A stretch of 64,000 bases of DNA from CAJBIL01 sp044359525 (GTDB taxonomy: Bacteria > Pseudomonadota > Gammaproteobacteria > Burkholderiales > Rhodocyclaceae): NCBI GenBank assembly GCA_044359525.1, contig JBIKLY010000003.1, forward strand, positions 1 to 64,000, given 5' to 3'. Each line of letters starts with the position of its first letter. The stretch's first letter is position 1. Positions 8,190-18,760 of the stretch are shown here, piece by piece. The translations under genes were made by a program, and so were the position numbers. The notes beneath the pieces are model-generated. The model was not told the DNA's origin. It made no database searches and saw only the letters and a program-made list of their open reading frames with translations.

Positions 8190-9380
8190 ATGGATAAAAA
8201 AACGACCCCACGCAGCAAAGCCGCTGCGCATACGCCGACAGAAAACCCCGTTGCCACTGCAAAAACGGCTCGGCAGCGCAGCCCGCGCAAGGCGGCAGCC
8301 GGTGACACGGTGCCCGCGCGCGGGCCGCGTGCTATCGAATCGTATGCGGTTTCCGAAGCGGTCGACGCCGCACTTGAAGCAAAAAAGAACGCCGTCAAGG
8401 ATGTGCTCAAGCTGGCCGCCACCGGCGATAACGTATCACTGGCCAAAGCGCTTGAAGCGATCATGACCGGCGCCTCGCCCGAAGATGCCACAGCGTTGCG
8501 CGAAGCGCTGCTGAGCAAGGATGAAACACCCGGCGGAATCCCCCTGAGCAACCCTGATGACCAACTCTCGCCCGACTGGCGTGAAGGCGGCTACCCGTAT
8601 CACAACCTGATGTCGCGCAAAGCCTACGAGCGGCAGAAATACCGGCTGCAAGTCGAACTGCTCAAATTACAGGCATGGGTGAAGGAGACTGGACAGCGTG
8701 TGGTAATCATTTTTGAAGGCCGTGATGCAGCCGGCAAAGGCGGCACCATCAAGCGCCTGATGGAGCACCTCAATCCGCGCGGCGCGCGTGTCGTGGCACT
8801 GGAAAAGCCGAGCGAACAGGAACGCGGCCAGTGGTACTTCCAGCGTTACGTACAGCATCTGCCGACGGCTGGCGAAATCGCGCTGTTCGATCGCTCGTGG
8901 TACAACCGCGCCGGCGTTGAGCGCGTGATGGGTTTTTGCACCCCGGCCGAATATGATGAATTCATGCGCCAGACCCCGGAGTTCGAACGTACGCTGGTAC
9001 GCAGCGGCATCCACCTGATCAAGTTCTGGTTCTCGGTCAGCCGCAAGGAGCAACGCCGCCGCTTCAAGGAGCGTGAAGTGCATCCGCTCAAACAGTGGAA
9101 GCTCTCACCAATCGACCTCGCCTCACTCGACAAGTGGGAGGACTACACCAAGGCCAAGGAGGCGATGTTCTTCCACACCGACACCGCCGACGCACCGTGG
9201 ACGGTGATCAAGTCCGACTGCAAGAAGCGAGCACGCCTGAACGCCATGCGTTACGTTCTGCACAAGCTGCCTTATACGGGCAAGGATACCGAGCGGATCA
9301 GTCCGCTCGACCCGCTACTGGTTGGCCGTGCACATGTGGTTTATGAGCGAGGGGAACATGCTCAGGGGCCTATTTTGTAA
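8190..9380 (+). CDS. ppk2: Polyphosphate kinase 2 family protein
   Basis: This 396-residue PPK2 transfers phosphate between polyphosphate and nucleotides. The C-terminal domain (about 125-385) carries Walker A EGRDAAGKGG near 176-185, the lid arginines of EQERGQWYFQRY and Walker B IALFDRSWYNR near 230-240. The N-terminal 120 residues are basic, Ala/Lys-rich and low complexity, an extension seen in some long PPK2 proteins. Which nucleotide it prefers cannot be read from the sequence. It is divergent from lexA and monocistronic. Confidence 0.92.
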   Translation: MDKKTTPRSKAAAHTPTENPVATAKTARQRSPRKAAAGDTVPARGPRAIESYAVSEAVDAALEAKKNAVKDVLKLAATGDNVSLAKALEAIMTGASPEDATALREALLSKDETPGGIPLSNPDDQLSPDWREGGYPYHNLMSRKAYERQKYRLQVELLKLQAWVKETGQRVVIIFEGRDAAGKGGTIKRLMEHLNPRGARVVALEKPSEQERGQWYFQRYVQHLPTAGEIALFDRSWYNRAGVERVMGFCTPAEYDEFMRQTPEFERTLVRSGIHLIKFWFSVSRKEQRRRFKEREVHPLKQWKLSPIDLASLDKWEDYTKAKEAMFFHTDTADAPWTVIKSDCKKRARLNAMRYVLHKLPYTGKDTERISPLDPLLVGRAHVVYERGEHAQGPIL

Positions 9381-9419
9381 GCTTTTGCAAGCTGAGACCC
9401 GGAAAAACCGGCGTGTGAA

Positions 9420-9479
9420 TTAGCCCGAAAGAACCAATCAAAACAGTCCAAAACCCCTCGCATTAGACCGTTCGGGCTA
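9420..9479. repeat. Long-range inverted repeat upstream of the PEP-CTERM gene
   Basis: TAGCCCGAA (9420-9428) is mirrored by TTCGGGCTA (9471-9479) with a 42-bp spacer, in the intergenic stretch after ppk2. It may be part of a leader structure or an operator for the secreted-protein gene. No recognisable sigma-54 promoter was found between. Confidence 0.3.
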
Positions 9480-9549
9480 TTGAGCAGGAGACTCCCTGCG
9501 AGGACAATACCGTGGTAGATCATTCGAACTTCCACAGGCCGACATCAAA

Positions 9550-10257
9550 ATGAAAACCCCGCTCTCTTTTGCAAAAATCACTGGCATTGCGGCTATCGGA
9601 TTTTTCGCAACGACAACCGCGCAGGCACAGATCACCCCATCGACCGGCGTGCCTGGCAGCATCGACCTGAAGTACTCTAAGGCGAATTTCAACGGCTACA
9701 ACGATTTTAACAGGGGCAACGGTGATACTTATTCGGCCGGCAGCCTGCTGTTCGACACAAAAGCACCGGCGACATCCGCACCGCTCGGTTCATTTGCCAC
9801 CTACTGCGTCGAACTGAATGAGCATGTAGGGGCATCGATGCCATGGGTTACCTACACACTGACCGCTTTCACCCCGAATGTCGCCAGCAGCCTTGCACAT
9901 CTTTATCCGGTTGCTGGGGTCTCACCGGGCACCAAAAACGACTCTTCGGCATTTCAGGCGGCCGTTTGGGAAATCACCCACGAAACAACATCCGGTCCTT
10001 ACAGCCTCAACGATGGCTCGTTCAAAGGCAGTTTCCAGACGGGATCAATCACGACGCAAGCCAATACCTGGCTGACTGCCGTAAATAATTTCAGCGGCCC
10101 GGATTTGTTCAAGGCGCAGAAGTACGTCAGCGCCGGATATCAGGACCAGCTGGTCATCACCGCAGTGCCGGAACCGGAAAGCTACGCCATGCTGCTTGCC
10201 GGACTGGGCCTGATGGGAACCATTGCACGTCGCCGCAACAAGCAAAAAACAAGCTGA
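9550..10257 (+). CDS. PEP-CTERM sorting-signal protein
   Basis: This 235-residue secreted protein begins with a Sec signal peptide (about 1-25, ending TTTAQAQ). It ends with a PEP-CTERM signal: VPEPESYAML, a short hydrophobic segment and the basic tail ARRRNKQK. Such proteins are processed by exosortase and sorted to the surface or extracellular matrix in Gram-negative bacteria. The body (about 30-200) is Ser/Thr/Asn-rich and lacks an enzymatic motif I recognise. It ends just before a strong terminator and stands alone. The exosortase itself is not in the window. Confidence 0.9.
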   Translation: MKTPLSFAKITGIAAIGFFATTTAQAQITPSTGVPGSIDLKYSKANFNGYNDFNRGNGDTYSAGSLLFDTKAPATSAPLGSFATYCVELNEHVGASMPWVTYTLTAFTPNVASSLAHLYPVAGVSPGTKNDSSAFQAAVWEITHETTSGPYSLNDGSFKGSFQTGSITTQANTWLTAVNNFSGPDLFKAQKYVSAGYQDQLVITAVPEPESYAMLLAGLGLMGTIARRRNKQKTS

Positions 10258-10280
10258 TCCACAGGCTGGTACGGCAACAT

Positions 10281-10313
10281 AAAAAACGGGGCGCAACGTG
10301 CGCCCCGTTTTTT
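10281..10313 (+). terminator. Rho-independent terminator after the PEP-CTERM gene
   Basis: AACGGGGCGCA and TGCGCCCCGTT pair around an ACG loop, flanked by an A-run and a T-run. The structure is symmetrical, so it can also terminate the convergent frnE-like gene. Confidence 0.9.
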
Positions 10314-10344
10314 ATGTCAGTGACCGATCCGGATACCGTGCCAA

Positions 10345-10995
10345 CTACATCGTTTGCATGATTGCCGCAGCCAGCACTTCGCCGGTTTGCGCGCCGGAAA
10401 CTGCCAGACGACGCTGGATGATGTAGAACGGCACGCCGGTAACACCCAGCCCGCCGACCTTGCTGACCAGCGCCTTGAGTTGCTGCGTGCAGTCGTTGCT
10501 CTCCAGATAGGCGATCACGTCTTCCTTGCGATCACCGCATTCGGCCGCAATATCAGCAAGCGTTGCGATATCGCCGATATCTTCACCGCGCTGGAAATGC
10601 GCAACAAACAGGCGCTCGACCAGCGCGTCGATTTCTGCCGGCGGATGGCCGGTCGACTGGGCGCGATAAACCAGCCGGTGCGCGCGCAGCGTGTTCGGAC
10701 GCGTCACGATGCGTTCGAAATCGAATTCAACTCCCGCCTCGCGGCCGGCGTCGGCCACCTCCATCTGCAGCTTGACGACCTTCGTTGGCCCGCCAAACTT
10801 GGCTTCAAGGAAAGCGCGATAAGGCTCGCCGCCGGGCGGCGTATCCGGGTTAAGGAAATACGGCAGCCAGTTGAGCTGAAAACGGGTTTTCGGGTGTTTG
10901 GCCTGGACCAGCGCCATGGCTTGCGCCATGCGGTGCTTGCCGATGAAACACCAGGGGCAAACGAGGTCGGAAACGATATCAATGGCGACGTTCAT
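10345..10995 (-). CDS. DsbA-family oxidoreductase, FrnE type
   Basis: This 216-residue cytoplasmic thioredoxin-fold protein has the CPWC active site at about 13-16 (DLVCPWCFIGKHR) and the helical insert of the FrnE/HCCA-isomerase-like DsbA clan. The cis-proline loop is GVTGVPFYII near 190. There is no signal peptide. Family members act as disulfide oxidoreductases or isomerases, often in stress response or with unknown small-molecule thiol partners. It is monocistronic and convergent with the PEP-CTERM gene. Confidence 0.88.
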   Translation of the reverse strand: MNVAIDIVSDLVCPWCFIGKHRMAQAMALVQAKHPKTRFQLNWLPYFLNPDTPPGGEPYRAFLEAKFGGPTKVVKLQMEVADAGREAGVEFDFERIVTRPNTLRAHRLVYRAQSTGHPPAEIDALVERLFVAHFQRGEDIGDIATLADIAAECGDRKEDVIAYLESNDCTQQLKALVSKVGGLGVTGVPFYIIQRRLAVSGAQTGEVLAAAIMQTM

Positions 10996-11058
10996 GGGGA
11001 TTAGCAGGTTGATTATTATTGGTGGCAGAAACGACTACCCGGCACCTTAACACAGGCC

Positions 11059-11640
11059 TCAGGCCGTATTCACAACAGCCGCCGCCCGATGCGCTTCGAG
11101 CTCAAGATGGCATGGCGCCAGCAGCAAATGCGCCAGATGCTCGGGATCGTCGGAGTGCATGTATTCGGCGAATGCCGCCAGGCGTGGATCACGCGCATCG
11201 CTCAGGGCGGTGAGCAGCGTTCGCGCCGCTTCGCGCGGATTCGCGCCACCGGCCTGATAGCCCGGCCAATCCTTGTAATGCGACAAGAGCTGTGCGCGAT
11301 GATCCTGATAGAGCGGGCAGTTGCGGGTGAATTCCAGTTCGGCCTGCTTCGCCGCGATTTCTGCGTCGATCTCGGCGTCGGTATTCCGGTAGTGCGCTTT
11401 TTCTGCTTCAGTCCAGTGCGGCTTGTCGCCGTGTTTTTCACGCAGGGTCGCCGCCGTGTTTTTCAGCGCAATCTGCGAATGCGTACCGGCATCGCGAAAG
11501 ATGTGGACGAGGTCCTTGCCATGCCCCTCAGTCCCGACATAGCGCACACTCGACGTGATGCGCCGTGGATTAAAGTCGAACTGGCGGGCGCAGGCGGCGC
11601 GCAAAGTGTCGAAGAGTTCGTTGATTTTCGCTGGGCTCAC
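11059..11640 (-). CDS. Conserved-looking hypothetical protein
   Basis: This 193-residue soluble protein has no signal peptide or membrane segment. It starts MSPAKINELFDTLRA. The centre is charged and helical (TEAEKAHYRNTDAEIDAE, about 75-95), followed by ALSDARDPRLAAFAEYM. Codon use matches its neighbours, and it is a single intact frame upstream of a short gap to the frnE-like gene. I do not recognise the family. Possible Cys/His ligands are dispersed (Cys15, the NCPLYQDH stretch, the LAPCHLELEAH stretch near the C-terminus), but no metal site can be claimed. Confidence 0.65.
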   Translation of the reverse strand: MSPAKINELFDTLRAACARQFDFNPRRITSSVRYVGTEGHGKDLVHIFRDAGTHSQIALKNTAATLREKHGDKPHWTEAEKAHYRNTDAEIDAEIAAKQAELEFTRNCPLYQDHRAQLLSHYKDWPGYQAGGANPREAARTLLTALSDARDPRLAAFAEYMHSDDPEHLAHLLLAPCHLELEAHRAAAVVNTA

Positions 11641-11714
11641 AGGTCAATCCTTTCGTTCAGACATTCGCGCTGCGCTTGCAACGACGGCCAATGGCTGTCA
11701 GAAGCATACACCGC

Positions 11715-12425
11715 TTACCTGGCGGCAGAATCAATGATGGCTTTCAGGGAAATCGAATAGGTGTGCTGCAGCTGTTCAGCGTCATAACGGTGTTCAATAC
11801 CCACCGGGCAACTGACGCGTGCGACACAGGTCGCCTGGCAGCGCGATGACGACGCCTTGCGGTAGCTGATGCATTTGATGAGATCAAAGGCACCGCCGGC
11901 AAGCGCCCCCGCGGGGCAAGCAGCAATGCACGCCTTCTCCGTACAGCGATCGCACGGCGATTCACTTTGCACCGGCTTCGTTGCTTCGAGATCGGTATCG
12001 GCCAGCAGCACGACGCGATACGCATACCACGTGCCCCAGGTTTTCTGGATGCCGATCATCATCGGCGAGGTGTGGTGCCAGCCGGCGATTTTACCGAGCG
12101 CCTGTAGGCCGACCGCGCTGTCGCCCGGATAAATCACGGCATGCGCCTGCCCGGCGAAATGCGTCGCGAACCATTGTTCGACGGTGTGCACGCTGAATTC
12201 GTCAATCGGGTTTTCCGGGCGGCTGCCGGATGCCTTGAGCGCACGCCAGAGGGTCTTGCCGGCGTGGCCGATCAGGATCAACTGATGGTAACGATGTTCC
12301 GGGTCATGGCTGCGGCGCAGCCCGGCAAGCATCTCTGCGGGCAATGCATCAAGGTCGATGACGGCCTGCAGATTGAGGCCGGCGCGATCGAGCGCGGTGA
12401 AGTCAGCTAGCGCCATGTACGCCAT
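11715..12425 (-). CDS. 4Fe-4S ferredoxin-type protein, QueG-like
   Basis: This protein of about 236 residues has one dicluster-like C-terminal region. CDRCTEKACIAACPAG (about 168-183) carries a CxxC...C...CP pattern, and CQATCVARVSCPVG follows about 30 residues later. The arrangement resembles the ferredoxin part of epoxyqueuosine reductase (QueG), but the cobalamin-binding N-terminal domain is much reduced, so tRNA modification should not be assumed. The start at 12425 (MAYMALADF) overlaps the thioredoxin gene by 23 bp; 12416 is also possible. Translational coupling with the thioredoxin suggests a shared redox function. Confidence 0.7.
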   Translation of the reverse strand: MAYMALADFTALDRAGLNLQAVIDLDALPAEMLAGLRRSHDPEHRYHQLILIGHAGKTLWRALKASGSRPENPIDEFSVHTVEQWFATHFAGQAHAVIYPGDSAVGLQALGKIAGWHHTSPMMIGIQKTWGTWYAYRVVLLADTDLEATKPVQSESPCDRCTEKACIAACPAGALAGGAFDLIKCISYRKASSSRCQATCVARVSCPVGIEHRYDAEQLQHTYSISLKAIIDSAAR

Positions 12426-12744
12426 CGATGCGGGCCAGCGCCTGTTCAATCGCACTCACGTCGACGGGGCGAACAAGCCGCGCAACCTCCCTGCCCGCGC
12501 ACAAAAAAATCAGCGTTGGCCAGAGTTTGACTTTGAATGAACGCCCCAGCCGACGACCCGGACCATCTTCGATCCGCAGGTGGCGGACCTGCGGGTGAGC
12601 GGCAAATGCGGCAGCAATCAGCGGCTGCGCGGCGATGCAGTGGCCGCACCAGGCGGTGCCGAATTCGATCATCACCGGTTCCGGTTGCGCATCAATCTCG
12701 GCACGTTGCGGTTCGATCTCGACAAAGCGGGGGCTCAGACCCAT
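12403..12744 (-). CDS. Thioredoxin-like protein with WCGHC active site
   Basis: This 113-residue thioredoxin-fold protein has WCGHC (about 32-36) instead of the usual WCGPC, and the cis-proline in KLWPTLIF near 74-81. The CGHC pair is typical of PDI-type domains and tends to give a more oxidising potential. There is no signal peptide, so it is cytoplasmic. It is the upstream partner of the QueG-like ferredoxin protein, whose start lies inside its 3' end. Confidence 0.85.
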   Translation of the reverse strand: MGLSPRFVEIEPQRAEIDAQPEPVMIEFGTAWCGHCIAAQPLIAAAFAAHPQVRHLRIEDGPGRRLGRSFKVKLWPTLIFLCAGREVARLVRPVDVSAIEQALARIDGVHGAS

Positions 12745-12769
12745 AGCGGGCTCCTCATCAACCGTCCGG

Positions 12770-13645
12770 TCAGGCGAAGACGGCTTTCATTTCCTGCGTA
12801 TCGTGATGAATTTCCGGCAATAGCTCGGCAAAGTTCTCACGGACGATGCCTGACGCGCCGATTTCCGGGTCAATCTCCTGATGAAACCATTCAAAATGAG
12901 CGCCGGCCAGGATATTGCCGACATAAACGATTTCGGCCAGCGTGCGTACGGTTATCGGCACAGCAAGCGGCTGGTCATGATCAATGGTGGCTTCAATGAT
13001 TTTTTCTGGCATGCCGAGCGCATTGAGCAGCGTGACCCCGATACTTTCATGCCACTGCATGATCAAGTATTTGACCGTGTCCGGCCGGTCACGCAGTTCC
13101 GGGTACTGAGCAGCACGATAGAGCATGTAGAAAGCACCGAGGTCGTGAACCAGCCCGGCCAGCAACGCCTCATCCGGATTGATCTGGGTATGGGTGCGTG
13201 CCAGGATGCGCGATGCGGCAGCCGTCCGGATGGAATGGTCCCAGAGGTCTCGTGTCAGCTCACTGAAGACCACCATATCTTTCGCGCGCAGGATCTGGCT
13301 CATGGCAATCGCCAGGGCGGTGGTACGCACCAGATTCATGCCCAGACGGCTGATCGCCGCCGGAAGATTGCGAGCCGGCGTACCATCCGGGCTATAACGC
13401 GCGGAATTGGCCAGTTGCATCAGCTTGGCGGCAACCAGCGGTTCAACGTTGACGACCTGAGCAATGCGCGCGATGGGCAGATCCGGGTCTTGCAATTCTT
13501 TACGCAGGCGGAAAGCAGCATCAAAGTAAGTGGGGAAAACCACCTCGCCTTTCAGCTCTTCTGCAATGTCCTCAAGCATACGAAAGCGTTGGGCATTGAG
13601 TGCTTCACCGACCTTATCGGCGACCGGTTCCCGGCTTGTGTTCAT
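12770..13645 (-). CDS. HDOD domain protein
   Basis: This protein of about 291 residues is dominated by an HDOD domain (about 25-235). It shows the HD-like LVHDLGAFYML and the helical PAAISRLGMNLVRTTALA. HDOD proteins are degenerate HD-superfamily signalling modules that often act with chemotaxis, c-di-GMP or two-component systems; no enzymatic activity is established for the class. The start at 13645 (MNTSREPVADKV) is chosen because the longer in-frame extension to 13846 is Cys-rich and would run into the acetoacetyl-CoA synthetase gene. The family is clear, the partner unknown. Confidence 0.85.
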   Translation of the reverse strand: MNTSREPVADKVGEALNAQRFRMLEDIAEELKGEVVFPTYFDAAFRLRKELQDPDLPIARIAQVVNVEPLVAAKLMQLANSARYSPDGTPARNLPAAISRLGMNLVRTTALAIAMSQILRAKDMVVFSELTRDLWDHSIRTAAASRILARTHTQINPDEALLAGLVHDLGAFYMLYRAAQYPELRDRPDTVKYLIMQWHESIGVTLLNALGMPEKIIEATIDHDQPLAVPITVRTLAEIVYVGNILAGAHFEWFHQEIDPEIGASGIVRENFAELLPEIHHDTQEMKAVFA

Positions 13646-13829
13646 GAACGACAGATTTCCCCTGACTGTTGCTGCTTGAGTCTGCGGGTCAGCAAAACAT
13701 GAAAGCCAACCAGGGCGGTCAAGCAAGCCGCTCCAATTCATCTCCACACCCGCTACGCATGTTTCCCGGCAAGCTGCCGAGGCGGCAATGGTAGCAGTAT
13801 TACACCCCAGGAAGCGGTAGCCGCGCGCT

Positions 13830-15800
<1,971 letters not shown>

Positions 15801-15821
15801 CCGTTTGTCTTTGGCTGGTTT

Positions 15822-16229
15822 TTATTCGTCGAGCTGAGCACGCAGTTTGTCAGGGATGGCAACCGATTTTCCGCTCGCCACGTCCATCCAGACGATCTTC
15901 GATTCACCGGTCGCGTAAAGCGTATCATCGCCCTGCAGGCGAATTTCATAGTGAGTAGGAATGCTGCTACGCCCGGGCTGGCCGCAATACATCCGGATGT
16001 CGACAACACCGGGGTAGTTCAGCGGAACGAGGAAAGTGCAACTGGCGTTAATGATTACCGGTGCTGAACCTTCGGGTCGTACCTTGAAACCAAGCTGCTC
16101 AAGATATTCAACACGGCACTGCTCCATGAAGCGAAAGTAGATCGTGTTGTTGACGTGGCCGTAGGCGTCCATGTCACCCCAGCGAATGGGGATCAGGCTG
16201 CTCTGTACCAGTTTGCGCTGGCTGTTCAT
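15822..16229 (-). CDS. Acyl-CoA thioesterase, 4HBT hotdog family
   Basis: This 135-residue hotdog-fold protein has the YbgC/4-hydroxybenzoyl-CoA thioesterase signature: RWGDMDAYGHVNNTIYFRF near 17-35, with the catalytic Asp in the DxDAYGHVNN loop. It hydrolyses acyl-CoA thioesters; chain length cannot be read from sequence. It is transcribed into the acetoacetyl-CoA synthetase gene and is divergent from ETF-QO, so the whole locus handles CoA-linked acids. Confidence 0.88.
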   Translation of the reverse strand: MNSQRKLVQSSLIPIRWGDMDAYGHVNNTIYFRFMEQCRVEYLEQLGFKVRPEGSAPVIINASCTFLVPLNYPGVVDIRMYCGQPGRSSIPTHYEIRLQGDDTLYATGESKIVWMDVASGKSVAIPDKLRAQLDE

Positions 16230-16270
16230 GAGGCTTCCTTTTTGGCTTTCTAGAGGTTTATGTCTAACAC

Positions 16271-16312
16271 TTGAGTTGACTCAAAAGTGCTTTTTTCCAT
16301 ACGATACCGTAT
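16271..16312. promoter_or_regulatory. Two short palindromes in the thioesterase/ETF-QO divergent promoter
   Basis: TTGAGT-TG-ACTCAA lies at 16271-16284 and ATACG-ATAC-CGTAT at 16299-16312, within the 127-bp divergent intergenic region. Either could be an operator for a regulator of fatty-acid or CoA metabolism. Neither matches a consensus I can name. Confidence 0.35.
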
Positions 16313-16356
16313 TGTAAAAACCATAACAACAAGTCGCACCGGAGAAGAGGAAAAAC

Positions 16357-18003
16357 ATGCAACGTGAAGCCATGGAATACGATGTCGTCGTCGTCGGTGG
16401 CGGCCCGGCCGGGCTGGCTGCGGCGATCCGCCTGAAGCAGCTGGCAGCGGAAAACAAAGGCGAATTCAACGTCTGCCTGATCGAGAAAGGTGCCGAAATC
16501 GGCGGTCACATACTTTCCGGCGCCGTCATGGATCCACGCGCCCTCAGCGAACTTTTTCCCGACTGGCAGGCACTCGGTGCGCCGCTCAAGGCCGCCGTCA
16601 GCGAAGACCGCTTCTTCATTCTCGACGCGGATGGCGGCACGCAGGTACCGAACTGGCTGCTGCCCGACTGCTTCCACAATGAAGGCAACTACGTCATCAG
16701 CCTCGGCAATCTCTGCCGCTGGCTCGGCCAGCAGGCCGAAGCGCTCGGCGTCGAAATCTACCCCGGCTTTGCCGGTGCCGAAATCCTCTACAACGACGAT
16801 GGCTCGGTCAAGGGCATCGCCACCGGCGACATGGGGCTGCTGAAAGACGGCACACCCGGCCCGGCGCATCAGGTCGGCATGGAGTTGCACGCTAAATACA
16901 CGCTGTTTGCCGAAGGCTGCCGTGGCCACCTCGGCAAACAGATCGAGCAGAAATTCAATCTGCGCGAAGGTGCCGATCCACAGGTGTACGGCCTCGGCAT
17001 CAAGGAGCTGTGGGAAATCAAGCCAGAGAAACACCAGACCGGCCTGGTCATCCACACCGGCGGCTGGCCGCTGCAGCCAGACACCTACGGCGGCGGCTTC
17101 CTCTATCACATGGAAGACAATCTGGTGTCGGTCGGCTTCGTCACCGGCCTTGGCTATACCAATCCGTATCTGTCGCCGTACGAGGAATTCCAGCGCCTGA
17201 AAACCAATCCGAAGATCCGCAACTTCCTCGAAGGCGGCACGCGTATTGCCTACGGCGCGCGCGCCCTCGCCGCCGGCGGCCTGCAGTCGCTGCCGAAAAC
17301 AGTTTTTCCGGGTGGCGCATTGATCGGCGACGATGCCGGCTTCCTCAACGCGGCGCGTATCAAGGGCTCGCACTGCGCGATCAAGACCGGTGCGCTGGCC
17401 GCCGAAGCGGCCTTCGCTGCGGTGGCTGCCGGGCGCACGGGCGACGAACTGACCGCCTACCCGGAGGCCTTCCGCCAGAGCTGGCTTTACGAAGAGTTGC
17501 ACAAGGCGCGCAACTTCAAACCGTGGATGGCCAAGGGTCTGCACCTCGGTGGCCTGATGTTCGGTATCGACCAGCTTGTCTTCCGTGGCAAGGCGCCATG
17601 GACGCTGCACCACAGCGGCCCCGACCACAGCAAGCTGAAGAAAGCCGCCGATTGCCAGCCGATTGCCTATCCTAAACCCGATGGCGTGATCACCTTCGAC
17701 CGCCTGTCGTCGGTCTTCATCTCCAACACCAACCACGAGGAAGACGAGCCCTGCCATCTGACGCTGAAGGATGCATCAGTGCCGATCAAGGTGAATCTGG
17801 CGCTCTACGATGCGCCCGAGCAGCGTTACTGCCCGGCTGGCGTCTATGAGATCGTGCGCGACGAGGCCGGTTTGAATCCACGTCTGCAGATCAACGCGCA
17901 GAACTGCGTGCACTGCAAGACCTGCGACATCAAGGATCCGACGCAAAACATCAACTGGGTGGTACCGCAGGGCGGCGAGGGGCCGAACTACCCGAATATG
18001 TAA
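16357..18003 (+). CDS. Electron transfer flavoprotein-ubiquinone oxidoreductase
   Basis: This 548-residue ETF-QO passes electrons from acyl-CoA dehydrogenases via ETF to ubiquinone at the inner membrane. The FAD dinucleotide motif VVVVGGGPAGLAAAIRL lies at about 10-26. The conserved GGWPLQPDTYGGGFLYH region follows. The C-terminal 4Fe-4S domain has Cys in YCPAGVYE and NCVHCKTCDIKDP. The length is standard. It is a single gene, divergent from the thioesterase. The organism therefore oxidises acyl-CoAs through ETF. Confidence 0.96.
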   Translation: MQREAMEYDVVVVGGGPAGLAAAIRLKQLAAENKGEFNVCLIEKGAEIGGHILSGAVMDPRALSELFPDWQALGAPLKAAVSEDRFFILDADGGTQVPNWLLPDCFHNEGNYVISLGNLCRWLGQQAEALGVEIYPGFAGAEILYNDDGSVKGIATGDMGLLKDGTPGPAHQVGMELHAKYTLFAEGCRGHLGKQIEQKFNLREGADPQVYGLGIKELWEIKPEKHQTGLVIHTGGWPLQPDTYGGGFLYHMEDNLVSVGFVTGLGYTNPYLSPYEEFQRLKTNPKIRNFLEGGTRIAYGARALAAGGLQSLPKTVFPGGALIGDDAGFLNAARIKGSHCAIKTGALAAEAAFAAVAAGRTGDELTAYPEAFRQSWLYEELHKARNFKPWMAKGLHLGGLMFGIDQLVFRGKAPWTLHHSGPDHSKLKKAADCQPIAYPKPDGVITFDRLSSVFISNTNHEEDEPCHLTLKDASVPIKVNLALYDAPEQRYCPAGVYEIVRDEAGLNPRLQINAQNCVHCKTCDIKDPTQNINWVVPQGGEGPNYPNM

Positions 18004-18062
18004 TAAACATACTGAAGTTGTTGGGCAAGTATGGTGCTGGGGCTGATGCCCACCAACCGGAG

Positions 18063-18434
18063 ATGGCATTGAAAACGCCAAAAATATTACCGTGGATTGG
18101 CCGCAGGGCAGCTCTCAGCGACCAATTGACCTTGAAGCTATGGCGTCGCGCGTCGGGCGAGGCGGCAAACCGGTGTGGATCCTGGAATAGTTCGGCCTAC
18201 TGTGCAGAGGCGATGGCTCGCTTCATCGGTCTGGTCGAGGACGAGTCGGTGAGCGGCCAGCCAATCTATTCGATGAGTTTGCTGAACTTGATGTGCGCGA
18301 ACCAGGAATTGATATTCGAGTTGAGCAGGCTTGCCATGGAAAGCAGCTCGCATCTGCGACAGCTGTCTTGGGATGTTTTCGTGGCCTTGCGGGAGCGGCG
18401 CAAGCAATGCGCTGCAGATCGACTTTCACGGTAA
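18063..18434 (+). CDS. Small conserved-type hypothetical protein
   Basis: This 123-residue soluble protein starts MALKTPKILPWIGRRAALSD. It is helical, with LTLKLWRRASGEAANRCG and AYCAEAMARFIGLVEDE. The ATG at 18063 is preferred over 18018 because CGGAG ends directly upstream. The pattern (PWIARKAGxS...LWRRA) resembles short uncharacterised proteins I have seen in betaproteobacterial genomes, but I cannot name a family. It ends 6 bp before a hairpin terminator, which supports it as a real gene. Confidence 0.6.
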   Translation: MALKTPKILPWIGRRAALSDQLTLKLWRRASGEAANRCGSWNSSAYCAEAMARFIGLVEDESVSGQPIYSMSLLNLMCANQELIFELSRLAMESSSHLRQLSWDVFVALRERRKQCAADRLSR

Positions 18435-18440
18435 GGCACC

Positions 18441-18462
18441 AGGCGCTTTCAAGCGCCTTTGT
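18441..18462 (+). terminator. Rho-independent terminator
   Basis: AGGCGCTT and AAGCGCCT pair around a TC loop, followed by TTGTT. It closes the 18063 gene and isolates the envelope operon downstream. Confidence 0.7.
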
Positions 18463-18760
18463 TCAATAATGCTGCGCTGCGGCACGAAAGTACGATAGTT
18501 GCTGGATAGCGGTTGTGGTTCGTGGATAACGTTTGCGGCGTGATTGCTTTAACTTGTGATGATGTATTCACGAGAACTTGCGTGGGATTTTTGTCTGGAT
18601 GGAACAGCGCGAAAAGAAGTTTGCTGGCAGGCAAAAAAATTGATGCGGACTTTTCTGATGCCGCTCCCTTGTGATTGGACAGGTTTCCCGATGCCATCCT
18701 GGATCCGCCTTTGCAGCTCCATGTGCCATAAGCAGCAATAGCAGTGGAATGGAAAAAACG
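18463..18760. other. Non-coding leader of the envelope/Mo-hydroxylase operon
   Basis: About 300 bp without a convincing gene. A short frame at 18556-18741 has no ribosome site and poor coding character. The promoter of the 18761 gene should lie here. I could not pick out a clear sigma-70 or sigma-54 promoter by eye. Confidence 0.4.

Noticed and set aside
16264..17757. A 497-residue open frame on the minus strand
   Set aside because: Antisense shadow of ETF-QO, whose motifs, length and start are all intact on the + strand.
18556..18741. A 61-residue open frame before the Ycf48-like gene
   Set aside because: No ribosome site, irregular composition, and it overlaps the expected leader of the operon.
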